DNA of 64,000 bases from Oxytricha trifallax (Eukaryota; Ciliophora; Spirotrichea; Sporadotrichida; Oxytrichidae), in contig ARYC01003189.1 in the NCBI GenBank assembly GCA_000711775.1, forward strand, positions 1-64,000, read 5' to 3'. Shown here piece after piece: positions 11,037 through 23,399 of this stretch. A program made the translations under genes and the position numbers. A model generated the notes under the pieces. It did not search any database. It was not told the origin of the DNA and saw only the letters and a list, made by a program, of their open reading frames with translations. The number at the start of each line of letters is the position of its first letter. The first letter of the stretch is position 1.

Positions 11037-14000
11037 TGTCAATTTCATCACAATCAAAGTGAGCTATGGGAAAGATTTTCAAGTTAGATAAAGAGCACAA
11101 CCAACTCAAGTCACACTATTGGCAGTGTTAATTGGAGTATTAAATTTATCTTCATTGAAAGACTTTGAGAAAGACAAAGAAAATCTCAAGTTCTTTTAAA
11201 GTCTTTAGGAGATTATCTAGAATGACTAGCTACCAAATGTGACAAAATCAATAGCTTTGCTTGCTTTTTCGAACATCTACACTCTTTCCAAATCAGTGTC
11301 AATTTCCCACGAGACCCGTGATTTTGCCTTCCATGTCCTTTAAAACTGGAAATAAATAGCTGATGAGCACCAATAAATGCAACCTTAACTCTTGATGGAC
11401 CCGTCAATTCAGCAATAAACCCTCATTTAGTCTAATAATCAGGAGTAAAATAATCTGCTTTAGTAAAACACAGTGCAGCACAAACAATAACTAGCAGTTC
11501 AAACTTATCAATAAAACATGGAAATTGTAAAAAATCTGATATACTCTTCACTTGTACTATTCTACAACATAATCTTGAAGAAGCCAAGCAAGGAAATAAT
11601 CAAGAAATTGATTTAAATCATCACAGATAATATAATCTCTTTTGAGGACAGCTAAATAGTAAATATTATGTTGGAGTTAATCACACTTTTAACCAAAGAG
11701 AAGGAGATAGCCTTGCTAGTATTTAAAAACATGAATTTAATAGAATACACCTTTGAGAAACTTAAAAGCCAGAATAAGGAAACTCTTAAAATGAGTGCAT
11801 TAGCATTGAGTAGACTGGCTGCTAGACTTGATGAGTACAACAGTGAATACTTTATCTTAAATCTCAAAAACTTCAAGGATTTCGACGTAGTTGTTGATAA
11901 TATCAATAAAATGGTGAATAACGAGTAGATGGACACAATCATGAAATATTTCTTGAATTTCTTGGAGAAAGTAAGTAGCTTCAAAAAGACAAGAAATGAA
12001 CTAGACTGCTCAAAATGTAAGAATGAATAAGTTTTTAACTATCTTTTTAGTGTATGATTCAACTATCTTGCTGTATTCAGATAAGATCATTCTAGAGAAT
12101 AAAGTATCACTAATAAACATAATCTTCAATTTGAACTTCAATCTTACAGAACCCAGAGTATTGCCAAAAGAATTCTTAAAACTCTTATATAAAACTTACA
12201 AAGATGAATCTATGAGAGATGATTAGAAAACTTTTAGGAAAATAATTGTGCTTATAGTGTCAGCATCTGCATTGGAAGATAATCATAAGAATTTGATAAA
12301 GAGCGGATTCTATACTTAATTTAAGAAAAATATCAATGAGCTCTATGAAAAACTTATTGAAGCAAACGAAGAAGTAGAATTATTTGGATTGGTAAACATA
12401 GCACTTAATAAGAAATACATGCATCTGATTTATTAAGATTTGTAGAAAATCTATAAAATAGCTCTTAAGAATCAGAAAATTGATTTTAAAACTAAGGTGG
12501 ATTTGTTCTCTGAATGCTCTAAGTTTTTGGTGAAAATATCTCAACAATTCTTTGATCATGAATATAAGTAGCTTTATTAAAAAATCTATGGAAAAAGACG
12601 GCTATTCCACATCGCTTGAATAACTCATAAAGTTTTGCAAAAAATTCTCTAAATAATCTGATTCACATTAATACTTGGTAGCCTATAAACTGCATGAACT
12701 TTCATTGGAATATATAAACAAGTATTAATCACTAAAATTTACAGATATTACTGAAAAGCAGCTTCGTTAGATCCTTACTGCAATTTATAATGTAATGAAA
12801 CTTGTAAAAAATCTATATGAAGGTGGTTCTATTACAGAAGCTATTAAATTAGATATTTTTGAGAAAGTTTCAGCAAAGGAGGAATTTATTGTGATGGCTG
12901 ATAACTTGCTGCAAAGCTATTAAAACAATGATGAATTAGCGATTATGATTGTGAACATTATAATATGCTTTAGTTTAATTCAGAACAAACTAGACTAGAA
13001 TAGAATAAAAGGATGGATTAGTAATTTTAGTGCGAGATTGATTGAATCTTGTACTCCAGAAATTGTTAGGCAATAAAATTTAGAGAAATAAGACTTGATT
13101 TTGTCAAAGTTAAGCTTGTTGTCAAAAGGCAATTTAGTGATGAATTAATAGACTATTTGATAGGAAAGATATTTAATGATTATAGAACAACTTGTGATAA
13201 AAAACATAGATAAAATAGATAAAGAAATTACAGATGATATATTGAGAATACTTGAAGTGGATACGACAGCTTTCACCAAGACTATATGGTTTAAGATAAT
13301 TAAAATTCTTGGACATCTACAGTATCTATAGGAAATTACAAATCAATAAATGCTTGAAAGCATTTTTAAATTCATAATATCTGCTTATGATAAAGCTCAT
13401 GAAGACCTTTGCTTTTACTATTTTGTCAGAGTTATTATTATGATCATTAAGAAAGTTGATAACAATGCTTTATTTAGAGCCTCTAAATTCTATTAAATTA
13501 TTTTTAGTAGCTGTGTGCAATTCTTAAAGACTCATTATAAGTAAAAGACTGATCCTTTGATTTTAGAAATTATGCTTTACTTAGTTGATTTCTTTAAATA
13601 CTTAATGAACTTCACGATGCTTTACACAAGTCTCAATAACAATGAAATTATTAACTGCTTTGTTGAAATGCTAGGAATCCATGATAACATCTCTCTGGTT
13701 AAGGGAATCACTTCCTCTCTAGTTGAAGCTTCAAAAATTACAGTATTTTTCCCAGACATATTAAACGATTAATCCCTGAGCATTATCTTCAACAAAATCA
13801 TAAATGGTACTAATGTGGAGAACAAGAGCTTAGATAATTTAAGCGATTGCTTCAAGAATACACTCATGTAAACCAAGATTCCTATTAAGTATCTAATTGC
13901 CAGCACATTAATTAAACTTACTGAACCTAAATCAGTCTGGAAAGATAAAGAAGAAAGCAACATAGTGACAGTCATGAAAATTCTTTAGTAAGTTATAAAA

Positions 14001-15398
14001 TCACTGGAAGACAGTAAAGAGACAGTATCTTCAACAAACTTTTAAAATTAGATGGATGAAGAGAATTTGGACACTTTTTCTGAATTACTCAAGAAATCAA
14101 CAAAATACAGTTTAATAGCAATTACCAATATTTTGATTAAAACCAATCCAGAGTACATTTTCAATAGGAGACTAAGTCTGGTCCAATTACTAATAGACTA
14201 CTCAGGTTTTGATTTAGACTCATAGATGAACCTAAGGTTTTTATACCTGCTCTATATATCAATAGACAAAAATGTTGGCAAAGATTTGTAGCCCAATACA
14301 ATCCAGAGTTTGACTTCTTTTTTACTAACCAACTTACACAAGTATTCCAGTGTATTACACATGAAGGAAAGTTACTTCTATGATATCCCATCTTTTAAAT
14401 CTTAAAACATGAACCTCAATCAGTAATTAAACATGGTTCATTCAAATTCAGTGAGCACCGTATTGTCTCACTAAACTAAGCCTAGAGAAGCTTCAGGCCA
14501 AATTACAGTTGGTATTTTAGATAATGGAAATCACACAGAGACCAATAAAATTGCAAAAGCTCATTCTTCGAACATAACTTAACAAGATTTGTTAAATCTT
14601 CAAGCTTTGGGCGGTCTAGGTTCTTCGATTCCTAGTGGCTCCTCACAAAACTCTTCATCTTAAAATCACACTCAGTATTTCGACTATTATTTCTTTGAGA
14701 ATGAAGACACTCCACTCAGGAAGATAGATGCCATAAGGTTTTTATTATGCATGACGATTAAGATACTGTATAAATCAGCTTCAACTAAGAAGAAACTTAA
14801 TTGTCAGAATATTTTGGAAAATGAGCTGTCTGGAGAAATATTCAAGTATCTCACTTAATTCATTGAGAATGGGGATAATTCAGTGTTTAGATAAGTATAT
14901 TAAGTGGTTAAGATTATATAAAACTGTGCTGAGTTTATCTAGCTTCATCAGCTCATATTGTAAAAGGACTCAGTATTCTATCTGATTAAACTAGCAGAAA
15001 AGATAGTGTAAATAGACGACAGCAATGTTTAGACATTCACTCAAGCTCTAAACGACCAAATCCACATAGACTCTGCTGATTCCTATGATCTCCGTAAACT
15101 ACAAATTTTAACTTCAATTTTAAGAACTTTGATGAGTCTCTATACCACATCAGAATTTCATTGGCATCTCACAAAATACAATATCATGGATCTACTTTCA
15201 AAGATTAAGGAGAAGGAGGACACTAAAATTAATGAATTAGTCAAAGAATTTTGGGAGAAAGTAATCTATCACAGTAATGAAAGTACTTACTTAATGGCTG
15301 AACAAAATGCTTTAAACTAAATAGACTATTAACAACTTTAGCAAAACTGCATTAAAAATTTGGGAAGATATCCTGAAGATACCCTGAAGATACAGTGA
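11037..15398 (+). pseudogene. Long helical-repeat-like gene (about 1450 codons), 5' end missing, nearly intact
   Basis: With TAA/TAG as Gln, three long frames cover the interval: 11037 to about 12058, 12023 to about 12585, and 12588-15398. Only two frame changes and one in-frame TGA (13158-13160) break it, very little for 1450 codons. The composition is that of an alpha-helical solenoid, with repeating runs such as KSIALLAFSNIYTL, KMSALALSRLAARL and IRFLLCMTIKIL. A Gln/Asn-rich loop lies near 11390-11510 and a Ser/Gly/Asn-rich one near 14600-14660. HEAT/ARM-type folding is my inference and no named family is recognised. The stop (15396-15398) lies inside the right repeat arm, so the last 40 or so codons belong to the repeat. 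There is no in-frame ATG before 11377, so the real start is absent. It could be a germline copy of a somatic gene or cargo of an inverted-repeat element. Confidence 0.6.
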
Positions 15399-15684
15399 AG
15401 ATAGCATTTTACAGTAGCAACTGCAACAACTAGAGACACTGCGCTAAACGAGAATGGAATTGGAGAAAATGTTAAAAATAAAAATGTTAACTGATTCCAT
15501 TTAATTAATTACAGTTGGACTAAATAAATAATAAAAAGGTTCCTTTAGAAATAAGGCAGTTGGATTAAGTTGAATGTATTTTTATCTTAAAAGTTTTCTA
15601 ATTAGTGGCAGTTATTTATATATCTAATTAGTTTTGTATTTTTAATTTACATTTTCCCCATTTTGAATGTATTTTATTAATATT
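15264..15684. repeat. Right arm of the 0.4-kb inverted repeat
   Basis: Partner of 10624-11036. It contains the last codons and TGA of the gene, then a 3' flank. The outer end falls in TATTAATATT. Target duplications are not obvious at either outer end. Confidence 0.85.
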
Positions 15685-16330
15685 ACATTGAATATTAAAT
15701 TATATGATATCGCAAATATTATGTGATTAATATTTTTAACATATATACATTACACAATAACTAAACAAACAAAATTAAAATATAAGAGTATATTAAGTAA
15801 TAAATCAATATTAATTTAAAAATATAATTGACAAAACTTTTTGAAAAAATGAATTCAAGTTTATTCATAATTTAGTTAAAGTTAATAAATCATATATTTT
15901 AGAGTTTCTGTAAGGTAATAATAAAAAAAATAGTAAATGTATATAAATTGCTTTAAAAAAATAAAAATGCTAAATAATTGAGAAATGTTCGACAATTTTT
16001 CTCTATTGCCTTACATTATTCAATAAAATTTAGTAAATTTAATTATTTAAAACTTAATATTAAAAACGATAATGAATAAATTAATTTGTTTCTTAAGCAG
16101 CAACTTATTATTATAATGTTTTTACCAATTCTAAAAAATACCGAATTTGCGTAGTTGAAATATTGAGCCTTAGGAAGTATTCGAAAGAGCTGATAAAAGC
16201 GAGATGAATTAATTAGATATAAAGGTATTGGAGAACCATAATCAATTAAGCCTCGCAGAAAACTCAAAATCATAAAAAGGAAAAGGAATGACAACAGAAG
16301 GAGTTGAAGTAGGCTCAGGAATCCTTGAGA
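15685..16330. other. AT-rich spacer, weak coding signal from 16180
   Basis: 15685-16150 is AT-rich with no gene. 16160-16330 is more balanced and may be the 5' flank or N-terminal remnant of the transposase that follows. Confidence 0.45.
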
Positions 16331-17156
16331 ATGAAGAAATTTGAAAGTTTATCTTGTCAGCATATTTTGGATAGACTTGGTATTTCATATACTACAAGCT
16401 AAGGAGATATCTAAACAATCTCATTAAGAAGGCTTCATTTTGGAATCTCAAGTAAGTCAATCGAGGCAAGTGCAAAAACGATGCACAGTTTTGGTCGGGC
16501 TCACATAATGATCATGCTTGCTTATGACTAGTGCCAATATAAATATCAGACATACAAAAGATTATATAATAAAAAAGTCAAACTTCATTACAATAATTAA
16601 ATGACATGAAGGTTCTTCAAGAATAAGCAGATAATGACTTATAAATAAGTCAAGCAGACAACGAACGTCAATAACATCAACAGCTGCAAGCTTCAGCGCT
16701 ATTATGCTGCTAAGCAGATCTTGATCTTTCTGAATGAAAGTAAGAGGATAATCAAAAATGATGAATCAGTCCTGCACTTGATCGATGAGAGGTGCAAGGG
16801 CTGGACGGATCCTTGTGTTAAGAATAGAGTGACAAATTTTTAGAGTCTGAGCTAGATGAACTTAATAATTAGAGTATCAAGCACAAGGACAATCCAGCAT
16901 TCCTTCATATACTACTTGTGCAAGCTCGGCTCAAATTGTATTAGATTGACAAGTAATAGAGATAGAATACGATCATCATGATCGATTACGATCCATGCAA
17001 CAGATCCCAGAATGTTATTACACAGGACGGACTGCTTAAGCTACACATATTGTCCCTAAGTCTTTACCATTACAGGCTAGCCCCAGAAGAGCTCATATTT
17101 TCATGGATCAAAAATAGGGATTTAAAAACTATCAACAAAATAATTCCATCAAAGTA
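16331..17156 (+). pseudogene. IS630/Tc1-type DDE transposase remnant (TBE-like)
   Basis: From ATG 16331 one frame runs about 640 bp with a single TGA. It contains a helix-turn-helix-like N-terminal half (SLRRLHFGISSKSIEAS) and then ESVLHLIDERCKGW at about 16766-16804, where the first catalytic Asp-Glu of the family sits. After a frame change near 16970 the next frame reads IIMIDYDPCNRSQNV and LAPEELIFSWIKNRDL. These correspond to the family's second Asp motif (usually IDN...H) and its P-Y-SP-LNPIE-F--IK block. Asn is replaced by Tyr after the second Asp, and the proline-rich stretch is altered. This superfamily includes the TBE transposases. No terminal repeat was found nearby, so it is a fragment. 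Confidence 0.62.
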
Positions 17157-17200
17157 AGTTATAAGGTTTTGAAGCATTTTGGGGCTATTGATCAGAATAC

Positions 17201-17395
17201 ATGAAGAAGTTAGGCATTAGCATAAGCAGAATAAATTAGATATTTCTCAAGAAATGGTCTACCATATATACACATCAGCTTAGGAATCTATCTCTCTTAG
17301 GGATCTATGATAAAGTACAAGGGAATCTTATTTGCCAATTTTATCACAAGAAATAGAATAAAAACCTTTATATTAAAGTAAGTCTGTTAATTTGA
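17201..17395 (+). CDS. Short unknown ORF (64 aa) after the transposase
   Basis: Open from ATG 17201 to TGA 17393-17395 with Gln codons TAG. It is basic, Leu/Ile-rich and balanced in composition (LRNLSLLGIYDKVQGN). It may be a remnant of a second ORF of the same transposon. No family recognised. Confidence 0.3.
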
Positions 17396-17915
17396 ATAAA
17401 TATTTATACTTTATTATTTGTTGATCAATACTTAAATAATGATAGAAATATTATATTTGTACTTAAGGCAATACAATACATATTTAAAACAATCTAAATC
17501 TCGAAACATAACAGAGGAATTTTTTCTTTTGCTAAACGCTAAGACAAGGGATTTACAAATAAAAATATTCAGAATAATTCAAATTTAATAAAAATCTATC
17601 AGATTTTAATATTATTGTTTTAATTTATTTTCATTTGAAGAATAATTCATAGAATACAAAACATTGTTATATATAATTACAAAATTTACTTGTTGGTTTA
17701 ATATGATATAAACATTTGTTCATATATTCTTTATAAATATAAAGCAATGAAGCAATTATAAGCACTAATACGTTATTTATTTATTAAATAAAGATGCTTT
17801 TGATTATATTTTAACCATAATAATATTATTTAGAAATTAGTTTTTATATATAAATAAATGAAAAAATCACATTTTATGAAATACTTATAAATTGAGTTTG
17901 TTTATTAAAAAAAGA
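17396..17915. other. AT-rich spacer
   Basis: Very AT-rich. No gene, hairpin or repeat seen. Confidence 0.55.
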
Positions 17916-18128
17916 ATGAATTATTTTTAATTTAATAGTGTAGACGAGGACTATGACGAAGAAGATGATGATGACGAAGACAAAATTGAAGAAAAATGGA
18001 AATTAGAGGCTCACCTTAGTACTGATGTTGAAACGTGCTTGGCCTAAATGAACGCTAACAGCTCACCACTAGTAATAAAAACAAAGATAAGTGCCAGTGG
18101 CTGTCTTCTTGCATGTCTTGATGTTTGA
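17916..18128 (+). CDS. Small acidic ORF (70 aa), possible gene segment
   Basis: ATG 17916 to TGA 18126-18128. It begins with an AT-rich leader, then a run of Asp/Glu (DEDYDEEDDDDEDK), then a mixed segment ending SASGCLLACLDV. The GC-richer part (17935-18128) sits alone between AT-rich blocks, as a macronuclear-destined segment or single exon would. No family recognised. Confidence 0.35.
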
Positions 18129-19634
18129 AGAAAAAAGGTAATATAAATCATATTAAAATACCATATATAATATTAATTACATAATAAATCATACATTTAA
18201 GATAACATAACATTACCTTGAGAAGAGAATGTTTTTATAATTAAGATCTCCAACAAATCTTTATTATTCTTCAATTTCTATTAAATACAACTAAATCGAC
18301 TAACTTTAAATTTAAACTTATGCATATCGCATTCCATTATAGATATTTGTAAAATTGTAATGTATTAATTTTTGCAAATGCAAATCTTGGATCATGTTAA
18401 AGTTATTAAAATGAAAATAAATATAAATTTTAATTGAATTATAATAACTTTCCTTATTTAACTGTAGCATTAAGATAAATAATTTTATTGCAGACTATGT
18501 ATATTTTCTATGATAACAACTTTGATTTATATATTTATATTGCATTCTTGACTAAAAATTAATATATTATTTTCAAAAATTTAAATAAAATTAATATATA
18601 TTGCTTTTAATTTATTCTTTGAGTAACAATTATTTAATTTTATATTAGCTTTAATAAATAAATTGAGCATTTATCTTGACCTTTACTAGTTAATTTTATT
18701 TTTGTTTGAAGTATGTAGGTTAAACGCATTTATATTGTGTATGATTAGTATATTGGGGTATGGTCAACCTATAATTAACATTGCCTACCCTTGCAAATAA
18801 CCCACAACCCGCAAAGCGGGGAATATTTCTTATTTTTAAGTTATAATATTGGTCTATGAAGAACAACAATTAGTCAATATACAGGCATATCTAGCAATCT
18901 TATGAATATTCTTTGATTAATGTTTGAATTTTTTTGTACTTTACAGACATAATATTATATGTTTCAATATAGCTGGAAATGCATAACAGCAATCAACTTT
19001 TTTGTTTAGAGATCAGGCTTATACTAATTTTATAAGTTAAAATTTATAATAATTTATAATTTTATTGATAAGATTCGTTCAATGATGAACCTGAAACTAT
19101 TTTTATAATAGACATTTTATTCATAATAATAATAAAATTCATTAATACAACACATATAACTATTAGTTTATAGAAAATTACAATACAATACGTGACTTCT
19201 ATTAATTTATTTATATTTTATTAATAATACATTTGTAGTTAATTTTTAATCCAAAATATTTCAATCTATCAATTATAAAATAAAAATATTTACTTTCTTA
19301 AAGAGTAAGTGTTAGTAAAGAAGTGGCTAGGCAAAGTCATCATTACCAGCCTTCCATAATAACCTACAATAACTCTTTGAAGTAAGTAGCTGATAAATTA
19401 TTTCTTAACGTTAATTAGACACATTTCTACAGTTTAAAATATATGGCCAAATCTCCCAACAATTATGAAGAAGAATTCCTCAAAATTCAACAAATGGTTT
19501 TTAAATACTAAGGAGATATTTTAATCTCTCTATCTCTAGTCTTAATATTATAAATTGTTAAAATTCTTACACAATATGTGCTCATTCTTGAAATTTATGT
19601 TTTGTTCAAATAATTAGGAGTTTGTTTTAATGAG
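18129..19634. other. AT-rich region with a small GC-rich hairpin
   Basis: No gene seen. At 18808-18820 CCCGCAAAGCGGG forms a 5-bp stem with a 3-base loop, unusual in such AT-rich DNA. 19300-19420 has weak balanced composition but no sustained frame. Confidence 0.45.
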
Positions 19635-20295
19635 ATGATGAGCAGTGCAAGGAAAAACAACAGAAGTAGCCAAGAGAATGGGCAGAAATACCCTAGCAAT
19701 CAGCTCACTCACCCATCTTACGAACCCATGACGCCACCATTGCCCAAATTGCTAGATAAGAATTTCATCCAAAGAGAGTTATTAGCTAATCTAAAGTAGT
19801 AATATGCAGGAGTAAAATGCGTTGAGGCTCTGCCAAAATAAAGTTTAAATTAAAGCGGCCTCCTCACAGACTGAAGACCCAGAACAACTCAGCAACTATA
19901 AAAGCAATATTTCTCAAATATGTTTGAGAAATATATAATGTTATAAAGTTCTAGCTTATCCGAAGATAGTATGAAATTAGTATGAATATACAAAAAGTTG
20001 TTATCGATCTTCACAAATTGAAAAAATTGAGATATCTTCACAAAAATTACTCTGCTCATCTGAACAATTGATTATCAGTAAATTACTTAGCTTTTTCTAT
20101 CACTATCCTTAAGAAGGATTTCTTCTAAAGCCATTCAGTTTAGACCTCATAGAAGATTAAGAGATATGCTTGGCGTTTGAGTTATAAGAAAATGCTTTAA
20201 AACATGCCTATATCAAATTTTCGAATTCTCAAAGCAAAATTTTCAAGCAACTAAATACTGACGACCTTGCAACAATTCTTGTCAAAAACGAATGA
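19635..20295 (+). pseudogene. Unknown gene in adjoining open blocks
   Basis: ATG 19635 opens a clean, GC-richer frame of 79 codons (NQLTHPSYEPMTPPLPKLL...QRELLANLKQQYAGVKCVEAL) to TGA 19872-19874. An overlapping frame continues (DPEQLSNYKSNIS) to a TGA near 19975. The same frame then resumes and runs to TGA 20293-20295 (YHYPQEGFLLKPFSLDLIEDQEICLAFEL, LNTDDLATIL). The blocks abut with no spacer, suggesting one gene of roughly 220 codons broken by one frame change and one stop. Family not recognised. Confidence 0.45.
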
Positions 20296-20399
20296 ATATG
20301 TAATCGATTTTAGGACATAGTGGTAGTGGCCACCAAATATAAGAGGGTTATAAATTTCCCTATATAAATAGAAGTCAAGTTTTATTGATACACCGTGTC

Positions 20400-21210
20400 A
20401 AAAATTAGGAAAAAGTGAAAACTAGAGCAGTGTTTGTTGCCATCGTTGAGCAAGAACCTCCCATTCCTCCATCTTCAATGGTTTTAGGAGGCAGATATTG
20501 ATATTTTCAAAGAAATTAATTTCTAGCTAAGAACTAAAAAATCCAAAAAATATACAATCCACGCTCATAATTTTAAAGTATATGACAAAAGTAAAGATTC
20601 TAGTTGACACCATTATTTTATCAGTGACAAAAAATTAAAAAAATAAATTGTCACAATTTTCAAAACTTTCCTCACACGAACAAAGCAATTACAAAGTCCT
20701 TAGTATGGCAGAAGTTACTAAAATTACACATTAAAAAAGGCCAAAAAATTAAAGTATTAGCTAAAACAGCACCATATTTAACTTAGTCCTGATAGTAAAG
20801 GTTTTAGCATATGCAAAAATTTGGAGGCTTCAGCTGGCTAACCTTGATAATAAAATATATTAAAAGCATAATTAGGGTTGCTTTAATGTTAATTAATTGA
20901 AATATGAGGATCAAAATTTTAATTATACCACTGTATTTCGTTTCTTAAATAAAGAAATTGAATATTGGTTATAATCTACATAAGAGATAATTATCTGCCT
21001 TAAGAGATAGAAAGGCAAACACCAAAGTGAGAAGTGCTTGGAATGGATTTTTGTCATTGCCAAGTGTCCTCATAAAATCTTCATTTCTACATTAACTGCT
21101 GTCTAAGTAATCTACTATTGTTCAGCGTACTCTAAATAATCAGAATATATTTTAGAAGATTTGCCCCAAAAAAATTGTCAAAAACTGTAAAAGTGCAGTA
21201 AAGCTAAAAA
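20400..21210 (+). pseudogene. Coding-like region, unknown, several frames
   Basis: Three frames alternate. About 20420-20500 reads VEQEPPIPPSSMVLGG. 20440-20850 is Lys/Ser/His-rich (HNFKVYDKSKDSS, TIFKTFLTRTKQL). 20910-21190 reads NYTTVFRFLNKEIEYWLQS and CLEWIFVIAKCPHKIFISTL. TAA/TAG as Gln keeps the last frame open for about 90 codons. The domain is not recognised. It may continue the preceding broken gene. Confidence 0.35.
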
Positions 21211-21949
21211 AATGATAAAAATTATGATAATTTTAAAATAGTGTCCAAAATAGTCAAAATTAGCAATTTTGCCTTATTTTTTTGCTTGAATCAATTATTT
21301 TTATCCAATTTGAATAATACATATAACTAATTTCTACTTTTTGAATTTTGCACTCATTAATTTTATATATATATTCATAATTGAATAGTAGGATTAGGTT
21401 AATAAATGTTATAATATTTTATTATATTAATCTACCTTTTTTATAAATAAAACTTTATACTTATAAACATTTATTAAATATGATGATTTAATTATGTAAT
21501 ATAATTAATTTAGAGGCATATTTCTTGATTAATTAATTATTATTTTATACACAAGTTAAGATAATTGTTGCTCTATTTATGAGAATATTTTTTTGATGAT
21601 GATAACATTAATAAATAGTATTTTTAATAAAAATTATGAAAGTCTATATAGATATGCCATTATTAAAAATAGAAAAAGGTTTTTTTTTAAATTTAATATC
21701 ACTAATTTATTCATTATTTAAACATTTTATCCAATAAAAATTGGTGATTTTAAATTAAAAAAGAAATTATTAATTAATTTAATTTCATTATTGACATAAT
21801 TAATCGAGTTTGTTAACTTATGTTTACTATACAATTCTATTGCTTTTAAAGGAAACTAACCTTATATTGGCATATGTAACTTTTATTTCGAATGATAGTT
21901 TTAAAGTATAAACTAGAAAAGTTTGTTAAAAGTGGTGAATAGCATATCG
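21211..21949. other. AT-rich spacer
   Basis: Long A/T runs, no sustained coding, no hairpin noticed. Confidence 0.5.
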
Positions 21950-22430
21950 TCTCTCTAATAACTTATCAACAATTCTAATAAGGTCATTGAGAACAGACAG
22001 TAGTAGTTCAGTTTAAAGCAACATGATAGATAGAGAGAACAAAGCAATAAAGTAGTTACAAATCTAGAGGACTGCGGAGTAATCTCATGTTTGTGGGGAG
22101 CTATTTAAACTCTGTGCTTAAAAGTGAGGCTTTATTCTAAATCTTGGCTAAAGATTAGATGATATAGATGAGACAATGATGGTGTTGTAATTTTTATAAA
22201 GAATATGGAAGAATAGATATGGCAGATCATGAGGAAAGTACTATAATAGAAATGAAGAGTGAAATGCTGTTGCAAATTCTGAGTCAAGAACTAAAATCAT
22301 AATTGTTGATATATGTCTCCAAAATTGACTAGAGGGAAGAAATACTCAAGTGAGATATTGGGGGTTTTAAATTGATCAAAGGAACAAAGGATTAATTAAA
22401 TTTAATATTGCCAAAGAATAAAGAATTAGT
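21950..22430 (+). pseudogene. Fragment of the Ulp1-like protease ORF (copy 5)
   Basis: At about 22061-22140 the frame reads NLEDCGVISCLWGA followed by YSKSWLKIR. This matches the segment around the catalytic-Cys motif of the four other copies (EDCG, then F-KDW-N-QRYY). The sequence before and after is decayed. It lies about 1 kb upstream of the LINE and is a short remnant. Confidence 0.5.
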
Positions 22431-22865
22431 GATTTATTAACAATTAAGAAATATTATACAAATTCTTGAATTAAATATCTACATAATTATTGTTTTTCAA
22501 AAGAATATACCATTGATAGTTTATATGACTATAATTTCTAATAAAATAATAATCCGAATTCATGCTCATAGATTATAATTCTAATAAACTATTACCTTTT
22601 TATCAAATTATAAATAACTTTGATAGATGATAAGATTTGAATAGGTTGATTACATATTATTCAGAGTTTTATAATAATCAATTATAAATTATGACTTTTT
22701 TAACCTAAAAATAATTATATGGTTTATATATGAACCTACGAATAATCAGTAAATAAGTTTGTAAGTAATATAACTAGGTCTAATACATTTATCATTTAGC
22801 TCGTTTTATTAATAAAGACAATGGAAATGATTATTTCTATATATATATAATATATATATAATATA

Positions 22866-22896
<31 letters not shown>

Positions 22897-23349
22897 ATTC
22901 CTGAATAATGTACTTTAAAGATAGATCCCTTATCACTCATTATTTTTCTCAGTTTGAAGCTAAATTCAGTGAATATAACAAAGATTTATCAAAGTTAGTG
23001 AGCAACTTATTAAACAAATGCCCTTGACTATAGCATAAGTTTAATGAATAGAAAACCATGTTACTGAAAATCAAGTTCTTAATATCAAAATGTCAGTATT
23101 TATATACAGGTTAATATACATGAATGGGAATCTAATATTTAAAAGTTAATAAACCAAGTATGGGAAGATAATGAGCAGCAATGATACTAGGACGCTGGTT
23201 AAAATTATCAATGACTTTGCTCATTTTTATGCTGATTATTATTAATTGCTGTTAATATTCACAATAACCATTTACTAATACTATAATCAACATAACTTAC
23301 AGTAATTTAATTAATATATAATAATTTAATTGGAATAATTAAATTATAA
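22431..23349. other. AT-rich spacer containing a TA microsatellite
   Basis: No gene seen. 22838-22897 is almost pure TA dinucleotide. 22930-23260 is mildly balanced but has no sustained frame. Confidence 0.5.
22838..22897. repeat. (TA)n microsatellite
   Basis: About 60 bp of near-perfect TA repeats, broken by a few TAA slips. Confidence 0.9.
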
Positions 23350-23399
23350 GAATTCAATCAGGGGGTTAAAGTAACAGCGAGAAACAGATGGAAGCGAAG

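Noticed and set aside
18720-18826. Possible small structured RNA (GTAGGTT/AACCTA pair and CCCGC/GCGGG hairpin)
   Set aside because: Stems are short and no known RNA fold or flanking promoter is visible.
22838-22897. TA repeat as a replication origin or regulatory element
   Set aside because: Simple dinucleotide slippage explains it; no associated motif.
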